From assembly GCA_028285685.1 (NCBI GenBank), contig JANQOR010000038.1:186001-250000 (forward strand): a stretch of 64,000 bases of DNA, in the 5' to 3' direction. This DNA comes from Cyclobacteriaceae bacterium (lineage in GTDB: Bacteria > Bacteroidota > Bacteroidia > Cytophagales > Cyclobacteriaceae). Position 1 is the stretch's first letter. Each line of letters begins with the position of its first letter. Under the pieces are notes generated by a model. The model was not told where the DNA came from. It saw nothing but the letters and a program-made list of their open reading frames with translations, and did not search any database. Below, piece after piece: positions 1-8,633 of the stretch. The translations under genes were made by a program, and so were the position numbers.

Positions 1-379
1 TCATTATGCGTTTACTCAGCAAAACCAATCCTGGAAGTATAACCCTGACCTTTGCTGCTTCATAAACAAAGTAGGCCCAACAGAAAAGTTACGTACTGGA
101 AAGGATGTGTGGTTATCTGGACTGATGAGGTATCAAAATGCGAATCGGGAGAAGTTGCAAATATTCGAACCACGTCCTGATTTACTGAAATTTCATCCGA
201 TCATAGACATGACATCCGAAGAAGTGGAGATGTACGCTACAATTTATGAACTGCCTTTCAATCCATTAATCTATCAAGGCTATGGATCGATTGGATGCGC
301 CCATTGCACTGCCAAAGGAGAAGGACGTGAGGGGAGATGGTTGAACAATGCCAAGACAGAGTGCGGCTTGCATATTTAA
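1..379 (+). CDS. cysH: Phosphoadenylyl/adenylyl-sulfate reductase, C-terminal part (partial)
   Basis: This is the 3' part of a reductase that turns (phospho)adenylyl sulfate into sulfite with thioredoxin electrons, in the cytoplasm during assimilatory sulfate reduction. The frame is open from base 2, so the start lies before the window. A Cys-Cys pair in NPDLCC is followed about 70 residues later by CAHC. Together these match the CC...CxxC motif that binds a [4Fe-4S] cluster in the APS-reductase branch of the family. The protein ends in ECGLHI, which carries the catalytic Cys of the family's C-terminal tail. The stop falls just before the PadR gene. The identification is firm; whether the substrate is APS or PAPS is inferred from the cluster cysteines. 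Confidence 0.9.
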   Translation, partial: HYAFTQQNQSWKYNPDLCCFINKVGPTEKLRTGKDVWLSGLMRYQNANREKLQIFEPRPDLLKFHPIIDMTSEEVEMYATIYELPFNPLIYQGYGSIGCAHCTAKGEGREGRWLNNAKTECGLHI

Positions 380-416
380 GGTATTTTATTTTACTTACAT
401 TTACGAAATTAATAAA

Positions 417-752
417 ATGAAAGGCTCTAACCTTGGTGAATTTGAGGAGTTGGTTCTACTAACGGTAGGCATATTGTATGACAATGCCTATAGTGTTGCC
501 ATACAGAGAGAGCTTTCCAAGCAATCAGGACGGAAGATTACAATTAGTTCTATTCATTCTGCTGTGTACCGGCTGGAGGAAAAAGGACTTCTCAATTCAA
601 GAATGGGCGAGATGAGTAAGATACGGGGCGGCAAGCGAAAGCGAATTTTTACCATTTCGAAGGCAGGCAAAGCTGCACTTACAAGAGCGTCTGAAATCAG
701 AAACAAACTGAGGAATCAGATACCTGAAATTGCTTTACAAAACCTGTCATGA
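417..752 (+). CDS. PadR-family transcriptional regulator
   Basis: This 111-residue winged-helix repressor belongs to the PadR family. I chose the ATG giving MKGSNLGEFEELV, because the upstream in-frame extension overlaps the cysH end and does not look like the family. The pattern LGEFEELVLLTVG...YSVAIQREL...SSIHSAVYRLEEKGLL is the PadR DNA-binding region with helix-turn-helix and wing. Its stop overlaps the start of the following permease (ATGA), so the two are translationally coupled. PadR genes directly before large orphan FtsX/MacB-type permeases are a recurrent pair in Cytophagales, and the repressor probably controls the permease. The ligand is unknown. Confidence 0.9.
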   Translation: MKGSNLGEFEELVLLTVGILYDNAYSVAIQRELSKQSGRKITISSIHSAVYRLEEKGLLNSRMGEMSKIRGGKRKRIFTISKAGKAALTRASEIRNKLRNQIPEIALQNLS

Positions 753-3415
753 AGGAATTTTCGCCTCCACCAAAGCTGGCCTTAAGGTTGCTGCGATTCT
801 ACTGCAGCGAAAAACGACTTGAGGAAATAGAAGGAGACCTGTGTGAGGTGTATAATGAGTTCATTCAGCACAGAGGTGTTCGCTACTCCAAGGTTTTCTT
901 TTGGTGGTTGGTGGTACGAAACTTTCGATCATATGCACTAAAAGGAAGAAAAATGAAAAAAATCGGACTAGTTAATACGTTTTTTATGTTCCTAAGACAC
1001 AATGTGCTTATCACGTGGCGCAATTTGTTGAAACATAAGACAACCTCGATCATAAACGTAGCTGGGCTGGCGATTGGGATCAGTTCTTTTCTCGCTATCT
1101 ACACCATCGTTCAATTTGAACTTGATTTCAATAAAGAAATCCCCGATGCGGACCGAATATATCGGATGACAACAAGGTACAGCGGATCATTCACTGCTAC
1201 CAACCGTGGCGTAGCGGTCCCTATTCCAGAATATGTCAGCGAAACTTTTTCAGGGCTAGGTGGGGTCACAAACTTCCACAATTTCACAGCAACAGTTGAT
1301 CTGATGGATGGGGATCGGAAGTTAGACATGGGAAAGCAGGATGGTGTAATCCTTGCCGATGAATCCTACTTTGACGTCATCAACCAATACAATTGGTTGG
1401 TAGGCAAAAAAGAGTCATTGCAGCAGCCTTTCAATGTTGTGCTGACATCAAAACAAGCGAATAAGTATTTCGGTGATGAGAACTATCAAGATATAATAGG
1501 ACGCGAAATAACCTATCGCGATTCGCTTAAGGTTTTTGTTTCTGGTATTGTACAGGAGCCTGACTACAACTCGGATTTTGCCTTCACGGAGTTTATTTCT
1601 TTTCCCACTATTTCTAATTCATGGCTGAAGGAAAGATTTGGGAACGATGATTGGACAAGCACAAACAGTTCAACCCAACTTTTCATCAAACTTCACGCTC
1701 AAACAGAAATGGAGGATGTGGTTCGGCAAATAGAAAATCTTGACAAATTCGTGGGTGAAAAGAATGCCAAATTGGATTGGGTTCAAAACTACACATTGCA
1801 ACCGCTGGCAGACCTTCACTATAATCAAGATCACGGAATTTTTGACTCATCACGATCATCGGTTCACAAACCAACATTGACAATTTTGTCAGTGGTGGCC
1901 GTATTTCTACTTATGATCGCTGTCTTCAATTTTGTCAACCTGGAAACGGCTCAATCGACAAATAAGTCCAAAGAGGTCGGAGTTCGTAAAGTGATGGGAG
2001 GCAATCGTCTTAATTTGATCGGACGTTTTTTGACAGAGAGTATTTTCATTTCATTCTTGGCACTAACTATCTCGATCCCGCTCGCACATTATGGGCTGAT
2101 CGTATTTGACGAATTCGTTCCAGACGGAGCGGCTCTTAGCTATAGTGAGGCAAGTTTTTGGTTGTTCCTGGTCGGTTTGGCCTTAGTTGTAGGTGTTTTG
2201 GCCGGTTTCTATCCATCATGGGTGACATCTTCTTTTATACCGATCAAAGCGCTCAAATCAGGATTTAATCTGCGCTCCTTCAACATAAGAGGCTCTATAC
2301 TGAGAAAAGCACTTATTTCATTTCAATTTTTGTTTTCTCAGCTTTTGATCGTGGGTACGCTTGCTGTCGTCTTCCAAATCTCATACATGTTAGACAAAGA
2401 GCTCGGCTTTGAGGAGGAAGGGGTAATGTACTTCTATGCTCCCTGGTACGAATCCGAGGAGAAGAGAAATCTTTTAATCAATGAGATCTCTAGCATTCCC
2501 GAAATTCAGAAGATAAGCATGAATGGAAACCCTCCAGTTATGAATGGCTATTCCACTTCGACCGTAAAATACAGGGACGGCGACAATGAGTTGATGCTTA
2601 ATCCCCATCAGAAATCCGGAGATACCAGCTATATCCATTTTTACCGAATACCTCTGTTGGCTGGGAATAACTTAAAGCCCATCGAATCCGCAAACGAAAT
2701 GCTGATCAATCAGACGTTTATGGAGGAGCTTGGCTTTGAAAGTCCAAGTGATGTTGTCGGTACCAGGCTTGAGTATAACAAAAAAGACTTTGTTGTTGCC
2801 GGAGTGATGGAGGACTTTCATTTTAGGTCCATGCATCATCCCATTCAACCGTTGATGCTTAGGTACCAGGAATCAAATAACTGCATCGCTGTGAGAATAG
2901 CAGATAACAGTCAGATTGAGGCGTGTATCAACAAGCTTAATGAAGCGTGGGATTCAGTGTATGAAGGTATTCCAATGAATATTCAATTCATGGATGAAAT
3001 TGTAGAGAAATTCTACAATACGGAGAGAAGGGCATCAAAACTAACGTCATTAGCTACGGGGCTGGCAATTTTTATCTCTTGCTTGGGCTTAATAGGTCTG
3101 ATATCATTTATAATCGTTCAGAAATCTAAGGAGATGGGCATTCGCAAGGTTCTAGGCGCCACAATTTTTCAGATTGGATCTATTTTGTCAAGAGAATTTG
3201 TCATCCTGATCACTATATCTTTTCTTGTTTCTACACCGATCGCGTACTATCTAATTGGAGAATGGCAAAAGGACTTTGCCTACCGAACAGAAATATCCTG
3301 GTGGGTATATGGCCTTGGAGGCCTGGTTTCTGTCGTCATAGCTCTGTGCTCCATTTTCTCCAAAGTTTGGCGAGCATCTACAGCAAACCCTGTCGAGTCA
3401 CTACGATACGAATAG
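749..3415 (+). CDS. FtsX/MacB-type ABC transporter permease with N-terminal prefix domain
   Basis: This 888-residue inner-membrane protein has the duplicated MacB/FtsX permease layout. Residues 1-66 form a soluble prefix (EEIEGDLCEVYNEF) typical of permeases paired with PadR regulators. TM1 lies near 100-122 and is followed by a large periplasmic MacB core. A block of membrane helices at about 375-545 contains SKEVGVRKVMGG. A second periplasmic core follows, then a C-terminal FtsX module at about 765-875 with SKEMGIRKVLGA. No ATPase gene is adjacent, so the ATP-binding partner must be encoded elsewhere. The substrate is unknown; such proteins are thought to act in envelope mechanotransmission or efflux. 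The first codon overlaps the padR stop. Confidence 0.9.
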   Translation: MKEFSPPPKLALRLLRFYCSEKRLEEIEGDLCEVYNEFIQHRGVRYSKVFFWWLVVRNFRSYALKGRKMKKIGLVNTFFMFLRHNVLITWRNLLKHKTTSIINVAGLAIGISSFLAIYTIVQFELDFNKEIPDADRIYRMTTRYSGSFTATNRGVAVPIPEYVSETFSGLGGVTNFHNFTATVDLMDGDRKLDMGKQDGVILADESYFDVINQYNWLVGKKESLQQPFNVVLTSKQANKYFGDENYQDIIGREITYRDSLKVFVSGIVQEPDYNSDFAFTEFISFPTISNSWLKERFGNDDWTSTNSSTQLFIKLHAQTEMEDVVRQIENLDKFVGEKNAKLDWVQNYTLQPLADLHYNQDHGIFDSSRSSVHKPTLTILSVVAVFLLMIAVFNFVNLETAQSTNKSKEVGVRKVMGGNRLNLIGRFLTESIFISFLALTISIPLAHYGLIVFDEFVPDGAALSYSEASFWLFLVGLALVVGVLAGFYPSWVTSSFIPIKALKSGFNLRSFNIRGSILRKALISFQFLFSQLLIVGTLAVVFQISYMLDKELGFEEEGVMYFYAPWYESEEKRNLLINEISSIPEIQKISMNGNPPVMNGYSTSTVKYRDGDNELMLNPHQKSGDTSYIHFYRIPLLAGNNLKPIESANEMLINQTFMEELGFESPSDVVGTRLEYNKKDFVVAGVMEDFHFRSMHHPIQPLMLRYQESNNCIAVRIADNSQIEACINKLNEAWDSVYEGIPMNIQFMDEIVEKFYNTERRASKLTSLATGLAIFISCLGLIGLISFIIVQKSKEMGIRKVLGATIFQIGSILSREFVILITISFLVSTPIAYYLIGEWQKDFAYRTEISWWVYGLGGLVSVVIALCSIFSKVWRASTANPVESLRYE

Positions 3416-3479
3416 TTGTGAAAAAGACTTCCTAACCACTCATTGGTCGATAAAAAAGGAAAAGCAACTGCATAAGCCA

Positions 3480-3487
3480 TAAATTTG
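3480..3487 (+). promoter_or_regulatory. Candidate -7 promoter box (TAAATTTG)
   Basis: This is an exact match to the Bacteroidota -7 consensus TAnnTTTG. It ends 10 bases before the ATG at 3498, which supports that start over the GTG at 3489. I see no clear -33 TTG at the usual spacing. Confidence 0.4.
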
Positions 3488-3497
3488 GGTGTTTGGT

Positions 3498-4751
3498 ATG
3501 CTTAGAAATCTACTTTTCATATCGTACGTCCTTGTGTTGACCTCACTTTTTGCACAAAGCGGAGAAATTATCGCTGTTGAGATAGAAGGTTTAAGAAAAA
3601 CGAAGGAAGCCTATTTGAGACAATTCATCCAGTCAAAAACAGGTGCACTTTATGATGCTCTAACACTTGAGCAGGACAAGCAAAGGCTTACGAATCTGGA
3701 AATCCTTGCCAATGTGACCGTGAACATTGAGCACCTGCCAGAGGGTGTTAAAATCACACTTATCTGCGATGAGCTGCATACTTTGTTACCCATTTTTAGT
3801 TTTGGCGGCATTAGCGAGAATTTCTGGATCCAGGTGGGAGCCACAGAGGTGAACGTTGGTGGTGTGGGCAACAAATTCATTGGATACTACCAATACTACG
3901 ATCGAAGCTCTTTCGCAACACATCTTACATTTGACCGAATCAGGAACTCTCCATGGGGTGTTAATTTGAACTTGATCAAGTGGGGAACGCTTGAGCCTCT
4001 TTACTTCGGAAACAATGAGGTGGAATACGAGTACACCAATTATACGATTGGTGCCACTGGCATCAGACACCTGAATTTTACTGATAAAATAGAGTTTGGG
4101 GGAGCTTTTTTTACTGAAAATTACAAACGATCAAGACCCGTCTCCTTTGAAGGAGCCCCTGAGGAGGTGGATAAGAACAAGCTCCTTGGAAAAGTGAGCA
4201 TTACCTGGAACAGAACCAATTATCATTTCTATTATATCGAAGGTTGGCATATACAGCTAAATGGACAGACTGTTCAGTCACTTGATCAAGATCCTGCATT
4301 CTATATCTTCTTTCACGACTTTAAGCGGTTTGAACGAATTGGAGAGAAAGGGAACTTTGCTTCAAGATTGAGAGTAGGACTAAGCAGCAACGAAGAAAGC
4401 CCCTTCGCACCGTTTGTACTGGATAGTTATCTAAATATTAGGGGTGTTGGAAATCGGGTAGACCGAGGGACAGGAGCCATTATTCTCAATGTAGAACATC
4501 GACATACGCTGAGAGATAAAAACAAAACTGCGATTCAGGGTGTAATCTTTTCTGATATGGGTTCCTGGAGAAATCCGGGTGGAGGTTTCTCCGATTTCAC
4601 ACAAAGTGAAAATCTGACACTTTTCGCAGGGGGTGGATTAAGATTTATTCATAAGAAGATATTCAACGCGATCTTAAGAATCGACTATGGAATCAACCTG
4701 CAGAACCCGGAAGTAAATGGCTTTGTGCTTGGTTTGGGTCAGTACTTTTAA
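3498..4751 (+). CDS. Omp85/BamA-TamA-like outer-membrane protein with one POTRA domain
   Basis: A signal peptide (MLRNLLFISYVLVLTSLFAQS) leads into one POTRA-like domain at about residues 23-95. That domain carries GLRKTKEAYLRQFIQSKTG and the NLEILANVTV turn. The remaining roughly 320 residues form a beta-barrel rich in alternating aromatic strands and end in GLGQYF with a terminal aromatic residue, as in outer-membrane barrels. BamA has five POTRAs and TamA three, so this is a minimal member of the family. The role in barrel insertion or secretion is inferred. I prefer the ATG at 3498; a GTG at 3489 would add three residues but sits right at the predicted transcription start. Its stop overlaps the convergent gene by four bases. 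Confidence 0.75.
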   Translation: MLRNLLFISYVLVLTSLFAQSGEIIAVEIEGLRKTKEAYLRQFIQSKTGALYDALTLEQDKQRLTNLEILANVTVNIEHLPEGVKITLICDELHTLLPIFSFGGISENFWIQVGATEVNVGGVGNKFIGYYQYYDRSSFATHLTFDRIRNSPWGVNLNLIKWGTLEPLYFGNNEVEYEYTNYTIGATGIRHLNFTDKIEFGGAFFTENYKRSRPVSFEGAPEEVDKNKLLGKVSITWNRTNYHFYYIEGWHIQLNGQTVQSLDQDPAFYIFFHDFKRFERIGEKGNFASRLRVGLSSNEESPFAPFVLDSYLNIRGVGNRVDRGTGAIILNVEHRHTLRDKNKTAIQGVIFSDMGSWRNPGGGFSDFTQSENLTLFAGGGLRFIHKKIFNAILRIDYGINLQNPEVNGFVLGLGQYF

Positions 4752-5389
4752 AAGCTTTCGTCACCCTCCATCCCCTCAAAGTCTTCCTCTGAGCTTTCTA
4801 ATTCGATCCCTGCATCTTTGAGGTCCTGAAGCGTATCAATGTCATATAGTTCTTCCAGTTGATGAACAGACAGTTGCGATTCTGCAGCTTCATCAAGAAG
4901 CTCTTTCAGGACCTGGTCAGTGCTGTACTCTTTTCCCTGAAATAACTGTGGAAGGTGCTCTTTCATACCAAGTAAGTAGTACCCACCGTCCTTCGCAGGA
5001 CCAACTACTAGATCATTTTCATCAAGTGCTTTAAATGCACCGGCGACTATCTGGGGAGTAAGGTCATAGCAATCGCTGCCAATGATCACCACCTTATTAT
5101 ATGAATCGAAGGCCTCATCGAAGGCATTCAGCATCCTTTCGCCAAGGTTATTTCCTTTTTGGACTTTTAGCGAGTACTTGTCAGTATCCCACAAATCTTC
5201 AATTTCAACATATTCGGAGTAGAAAACGGTCTTATCGGTTATGATTTTATCCGCCACCTCATTCGTATGTCTGACCAATTCCATGTATACATCAAGGGCC
5301 GCATCAATCCCGATCTCACTTGCCAACCGCGTCTTCACCATTCCCGGGATTAGGTTTTTGACGAAGATCATTAATAAACTATCACTCAT
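4748..5389 (-). CDS. TIGR04282-type (DUF2064) glycosyltransferase-like protein
   Basis: This 213-residue cytoplasmic protein has a nucleotide-diphospho-sugar transferase fold. It shows the family's N-terminal FVKNLIPGMVKTRLA, GNNLGERM, GSDCYDL and GPAKDGGYYLLG motifs. The family name mentions arsenosugar biosynthesis, but no arsenic methyltransferase or radical-SAM partner lies nearby, so that role is not supported here. It is the last gene of a five-gene operon with two GT2 enzymes, a GT87-like mannosyltransferase and a rhodanese, and overlaps the rhodanese gene by 8 bases. The C-terminal 20 residues are strongly acidic. It may make an activated sugar or donor for the operon's glycan. Confidence 0.85.
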   Translation of the reverse strand: MSDSLLMIFVKNLIPGMVKTRLASEIGIDAALDVYMELVRHTNEVADKIITDKTVFYSEYVEIEDLWDTDKYSLKVQKGNNLGERMLNAFDEAFDSYNKVVIIGSDCYDLTPQIVAGAFKALDENDLVVGPAKDGGYYLLGMKEHLPQLFQGKEYSTDQVLKELLDEAAESQLSVHQLEELYDIDTLQDLKDAGIELESSEEDFEGMEGDESF

Positions 5390-5873
5390 ATACTTTTACT
5401 CCATTAGACAACCATTTTGACCATGCCTTATTGTAGGTGTGCACACTATCCGTTGGTTGCTCGTTTTTGTTAAACACTTCCAGGCCTTGATTCTTCCAGT
5501 CAAAAATACCACCGTAGAGATTTTTGACATTTGTAAAGCCCATTTCCTGCAATTTCTCTCCTATTCGTTCGCTTCTATATCCAACGGAACAGTAAACAAT
5601 TACCTCCGCATTTTTGTCCACTTTTTTTACATCTGCTTTCTTAAAGTTCTCATAGTCGATCATAGTAGCTCCTTTCAGATGGCTAATGGCAAATTCCTCC
5701 GGTGATCGGGTGTCCAGTAAAATGACATCTGCCATACTGTTCAATTCGGAAGCCTTTACTAAGGGAACAGTGCCTTTATAGAGACTGTTCATTTTCTCGT
5801 CGAATGTTTGCTGGCCGCAGGAGGGAAGAGCAAAAATCAGAACGAACGAGAGTGCATGTAGATGTTTCTTCAC
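5382..5873 (-). CDS. Rhodanese-domain lipoprotein
   Basis: A lipoprotein signal peptide with a lipobox ending at Cys19 (FALPSC) precedes a single rhodanese domain. DTRSPEEF and the active-site loop CSVGYRSE, with catalytic Cys95, are both intact, so sulfurtransferase or persulfide chemistry in the periplasm is plausible. At 163 residues the protein is the usual size for a one-domain periplasmic rhodanese. It overlaps the membrane glycosyltransferase upstream by 4 bases and the DUF2064 gene downstream by 8 bases. A rhodanese within a glycosyltransferase operon is unusual, and its contribution is not clear. Confidence 0.88.
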   Translation of the reverse strand: MKKHLHALSFVLIFALPSCGQQTFDEKMNSLYKGTVPLVKASELNSMADVILLDTRSPEEFAISHLKGATMIDYENFKKADVKKVDKNAEVIVYCSVGYRSERIGEKLQEMGFTNVKNLYGGIFDWKNQGLEVFNKNEQPTDSVHTYNKAWSKWLSNGVKVYE

Positions 5874-7180
5874 GTCCGAGGAATTAGTAATCTTTTAAAT
5901 TTCAACTCCAAAATTACGGCTATTAAGACAATCAGATATTCAATACCAATCCAACCCAATGGGAGGTGAAATCCGGAGCTGGAATAACCTAGGTATGTCA
6001 CAAAAATCACAAGGGACCACACAATAGGAAAATAGTATCCGGACAAAACACCAAAGGCTAAGAGAGAGAGAGTATACCAGGGATGGACGGTGGTTGCAAA
6101 TAGGAGATAGGTAAATAATACAAATAGAAACGTTTTGGGCACGCTCCATTTTTTAACTACCGCAGTGATCGTAACTCCTAGGATCGACAGGAATGATAGG
6201 ATGGACAAAAGAGGTCCAATCACAGCAATTTTGTTATAACCATAGATCCAAAAGCCAATCTCACGTGCGATGTAGTAGATGCTGGCATTGAATTCAAATT
6301 TTTGAAAGTACAAGTTTAGGCTACTCTGCATTCCTCGGATGAAACTGGAGCTAAACATGGGAAGAATCGTCAGTATACCAACCACGCCTGCTATAATTGC
6401 CACGCCCCATTTACCGGTTTTGAATCCCTTTAGTAGTAAAAAGGGCGTATAGATGAAAGGCAGCAGCTTCGTGCCAATAGCCAGGCCAAATGAGCTTCCG
6501 GACAAAAGCTTCTTTGAATCATGAAACCAATTGATGCCCGCAAGTAAGAAAAAAAGGACTAAGCCATCGAAATGAGCATTGCCTACGAATTCCAGAATTA
6601 CAAGAGGGTTGAGGAAGAACCAAAAAGCCAAATGGGTGGACTTATTGTACTTTCTAAGGAGTTGTACGATCATCCAAAATGATCCAATATCAGCTGCCAA
6701 GAGGATTATTCTGATAACATTCGTTGATATCAACCAGTTGCCTCCGCCAATCAGGGCACTAAACCAAAAGATGAACTGATTGATAGGCGGGTAAACCGTA
6801 AAATATGTTGGCGAGTTGAGTTTGTTGAAAAGCTCCTTAGAAATTCCCGGAATGTTTTGATCAAGGTAAAATCCTGGAAGGTTGTCGAAAGGATGGATGC
6901 CGTTCAAAAGCAAGGTGCCGTCCCAAATAAAACGGTAGATATCATCCGAGAGAGAAGGTAGTGAAAAGAACAGCAGCAGGCGGACGCATATACCAAAACC
7001 AAACAGAAGTTGGAATGCATTTTTTTCCTTTTGCAGAAATAAGTATGCCACAAAGGCACTGACGAAGGATGCTAGTAGCAGCAGAGATTGATCCCGAGCT
7101 ATTAGGTTACCTATTGAAAAAATCGATAATGAAAGAACGAATAAGAAACTGTAAAATCCGAACGGATGCTCCTTACGCAT
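5870..7180 (-). CDS. GT-C membrane glycosyltransferase (GT87/MptB-like)
   Basis: This polytopic protein of 436 residues has about ten or more hydrophobic helices. The first outer loop carries SDDIYRFIWDG, with Asp79 and Asp80. This is the acidic motif of polyprenyl-phosphate-sugar dependent GT-C transferases such as MptB and the GT87 family. It probably transfers a mannose or related sugar from a lipid-linked donor on the periplasmic face. The 230-residue GT2 enzyme of the same operon resembles dolichyl-phosphate mannose synthases and could make that donor. It overlaps the GT2 gene upstream by 8 bases and the rhodanese downstream by 4. The sugar and acceptor are unknown. Confidence 0.8.
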   Translation of the reverse strand: MRKEHPFGFYSFLFVLSLSIFSIGNLIARDQSLLLLASFVSAFVAYLFLQKEKNAFQLLFGFGICVRLLLFFSLPSLSDDIYRFIWDGTLLLNGIHPFDNLPGFYLDQNIPGISKELFNKLNSPTYFTVYPPINQFIFWFSALIGGGNWLISTNVIRIILLAADIGSFWMIVQLLRKYNKSTHLAFWFFLNPLVILEFVGNAHFDGLVLFFLLAGINWFHDSKKLLSGSSFGLAIGTKLLPFIYTPFLLLKGFKTGKWGVAIIAGVVGILTILPMFSSSFIRGMQSSLNLYFQKFEFNASIYYIAREIGFWIYGYNKIAVIGPLLSILSFLSILGVTITAVVKKWSVPKTFLFVLFTYLLFATTVHPWYTLSLLAFGVLSGYYFPIVWSLVIFVTYLGYSSSGFHLPLGWIGIEYLIVLIAVILELKFKRLLIPRT

Positions 7181-8630
7181 GCCTGATTGGTTTCACAGAA
7201 AGCAGGAACACATAGGTAAACCCTATGGCCAGCATCAAATGAAACAATAGGAGTCCATAATCTTCAAGCTTTAGTCCTGAAAATATTCCATAGGCAAAAT
7301 AAATGGCCAGCATTCCCTCCATTAAAGTTACCGGTGTAAAGACCTTTTTTAGGTAAATGTTGCCTTTCCAGCTATCACCCTTAGACTTGACATTGAATTT
7401 TGGAGTTCGTACAAATGGTGTCTTGATTCCCAGGTACCCTTCCACAACAGCGATCGAGTTATGGAGAGCCATCCCCATTGAGAACGCCAGGAAAATGGGA
7501 AAATTCAGCATGAAATACCTGAAGGTGTATTCCGGGTGTGTCGCCTTGGCGGAGACCCAGTAGAAGAATCCCATTGCTAAAAAACCGATCAAGAATATGC
7601 TTCCGAAATCGAAGATGAGACCAAGGTTAGGGTTGTACTCTTTGATATAGAGCATGGGTATTGATAGCACTGCAGCGATCAGAAGAAGAAGGAAGACTGA
7701 GCTGTTTAACAAATGAAAGACTGCTCTAATCTTATGAATGGCAGGGATATCAGAGGTTAATACCTTCCGAAGGGTCTTTCTGGCTGTTTCAGCAGCACCT
7801 TTGTTCCAACGATATTGCTGAGATTTTACTGCAGGGATTAGAACCGGCAACTCAGCTGGAGACTCAATTTCCTCTCGATAGACAAATCTCCACCCTTTCA
7901 ACTGAGCTCGATAGCTAAGATCAAGATCTTCGGTGAGCGTATCATGTTGCCACCCGCCAGCATCATTGATACATTCTTTTCTCCAAACACCTGCAGTCCC
8001 ATTGAAATTAATAAAGCTACCTGCATGTTCCCGGCCCTTTTGCTCTACGGTAAAGTGTGCATTGAGCCAAAAGGCCTGAATCTTCGTCAGGGCACCGTAG
8101 TCTGTATTTAAATGTGTCCATTTGGACTGCACCATGCCTACCTTTTCATTCTTAAACCTTGGTAGAGTTCTTAGCAAAAAGTCAGGTTTAGGAACAAAGT
8201 CAGCATCAAAAATGGCCATGAAGTCACCTTTGGCGCGCTGCATTCCATATTGCAACGCACCGGCTTTAAAGCCAACTCGATGTGGACGTCTGATGTGGGC
8301 AATGTCCAATCCGAGCTTTTTATAGTGATCCACCTTGGCCGCCACAATCTCCAGCGTCTCATCCGTTGAATCATCTAATATTTGGATCTCCAACTTTTCC
8401 CTTGGATAGTGAATGGAGGCCACAGAGTCTATCAGCCGCTCTACAACATACTTTTCATTGAAAATAGGAAGTTGAATAGTGACCATCGGGTGGTCTGATA
8501 GCTCAACAAGTTCATCTTCGCAGATCTTTTTAGCTTTCAAGTAGTGCCACGCAAGGTTGAATTGCCCTAAGCTGAAAAGACAGATAATGAGAAGAGTAAG
8601 TCCGTAAATACTAATTATTAACCACTCCAC
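7173..8630 (-). CDS. Cellulose-synthase-like GT2 membrane glycosyltransferase
   Basis: This 485-residue processive-type GT2 enzyme of the inner membrane has an N-terminal TM helix and a catalytic domain at about 48-280. The catalytic motifs are all visible: DDSTD, DAD at 142-144, TED at 233-235 and QQYRW at 271-275. Several TM helices follow from about 300. The full set is characteristic of the CESA/CslA group. The product could be a glucan, mannan or glucosylated lipid; the sequence does not decide it. It starts 3 bases after the stop of the 230-residue GT2 gene and overlaps the GT-C gene, so the cluster is one transcription unit. Confidence 0.88.
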   Translation of the reverse strand: MEWLIISIYGLTLLIICLFSLGQFNLAWHYLKAKKICEDELVELSDHPMVTIQLPIFNEKYVVERLIDSVASIHYPREKLEIQILDDSTDETLEIVAAKVDHYKKLGLDIAHIRRPHRVGFKAGALQYGMQRAKGDFMAIFDADFVPKPDFLLRTLPRFKNEKVGMVQSKWTHLNTDYGALTKIQAFWLNAHFTVEQKGREHAGSFINFNGTAGVWRKECINDAGGWQHDTLTEDLDLSYRAQLKGWRFVYREEIESPAELPVLIPAVKSQQYRWNKGAAETARKTLRKVLTSDIPAIHKIRAVFHLLNSSVFLLLLIAAVLSIPMLYIKEYNPNLGLIFDFGSIFLIGFLAMGFFYWVSAKATHPEYTFRYFMLNFPIFLAFSMGMALHNSIAVVEGYLGIKTPFVRTPKFNVKSKGDSWKGNIYLKKVFTPVTLMEGMLAIYFAYGIFSGLKLEDYGLLLFHLMLAIGFTYVFLLSVKPIRHA

Positions 8631-8633
8631 TAT

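Noticed and set aside
3489-3497. GTG start for the Omp85-like protein
   Set aside because: It lies directly behind a predicted -7 box, so it would be at or before the transcription start.
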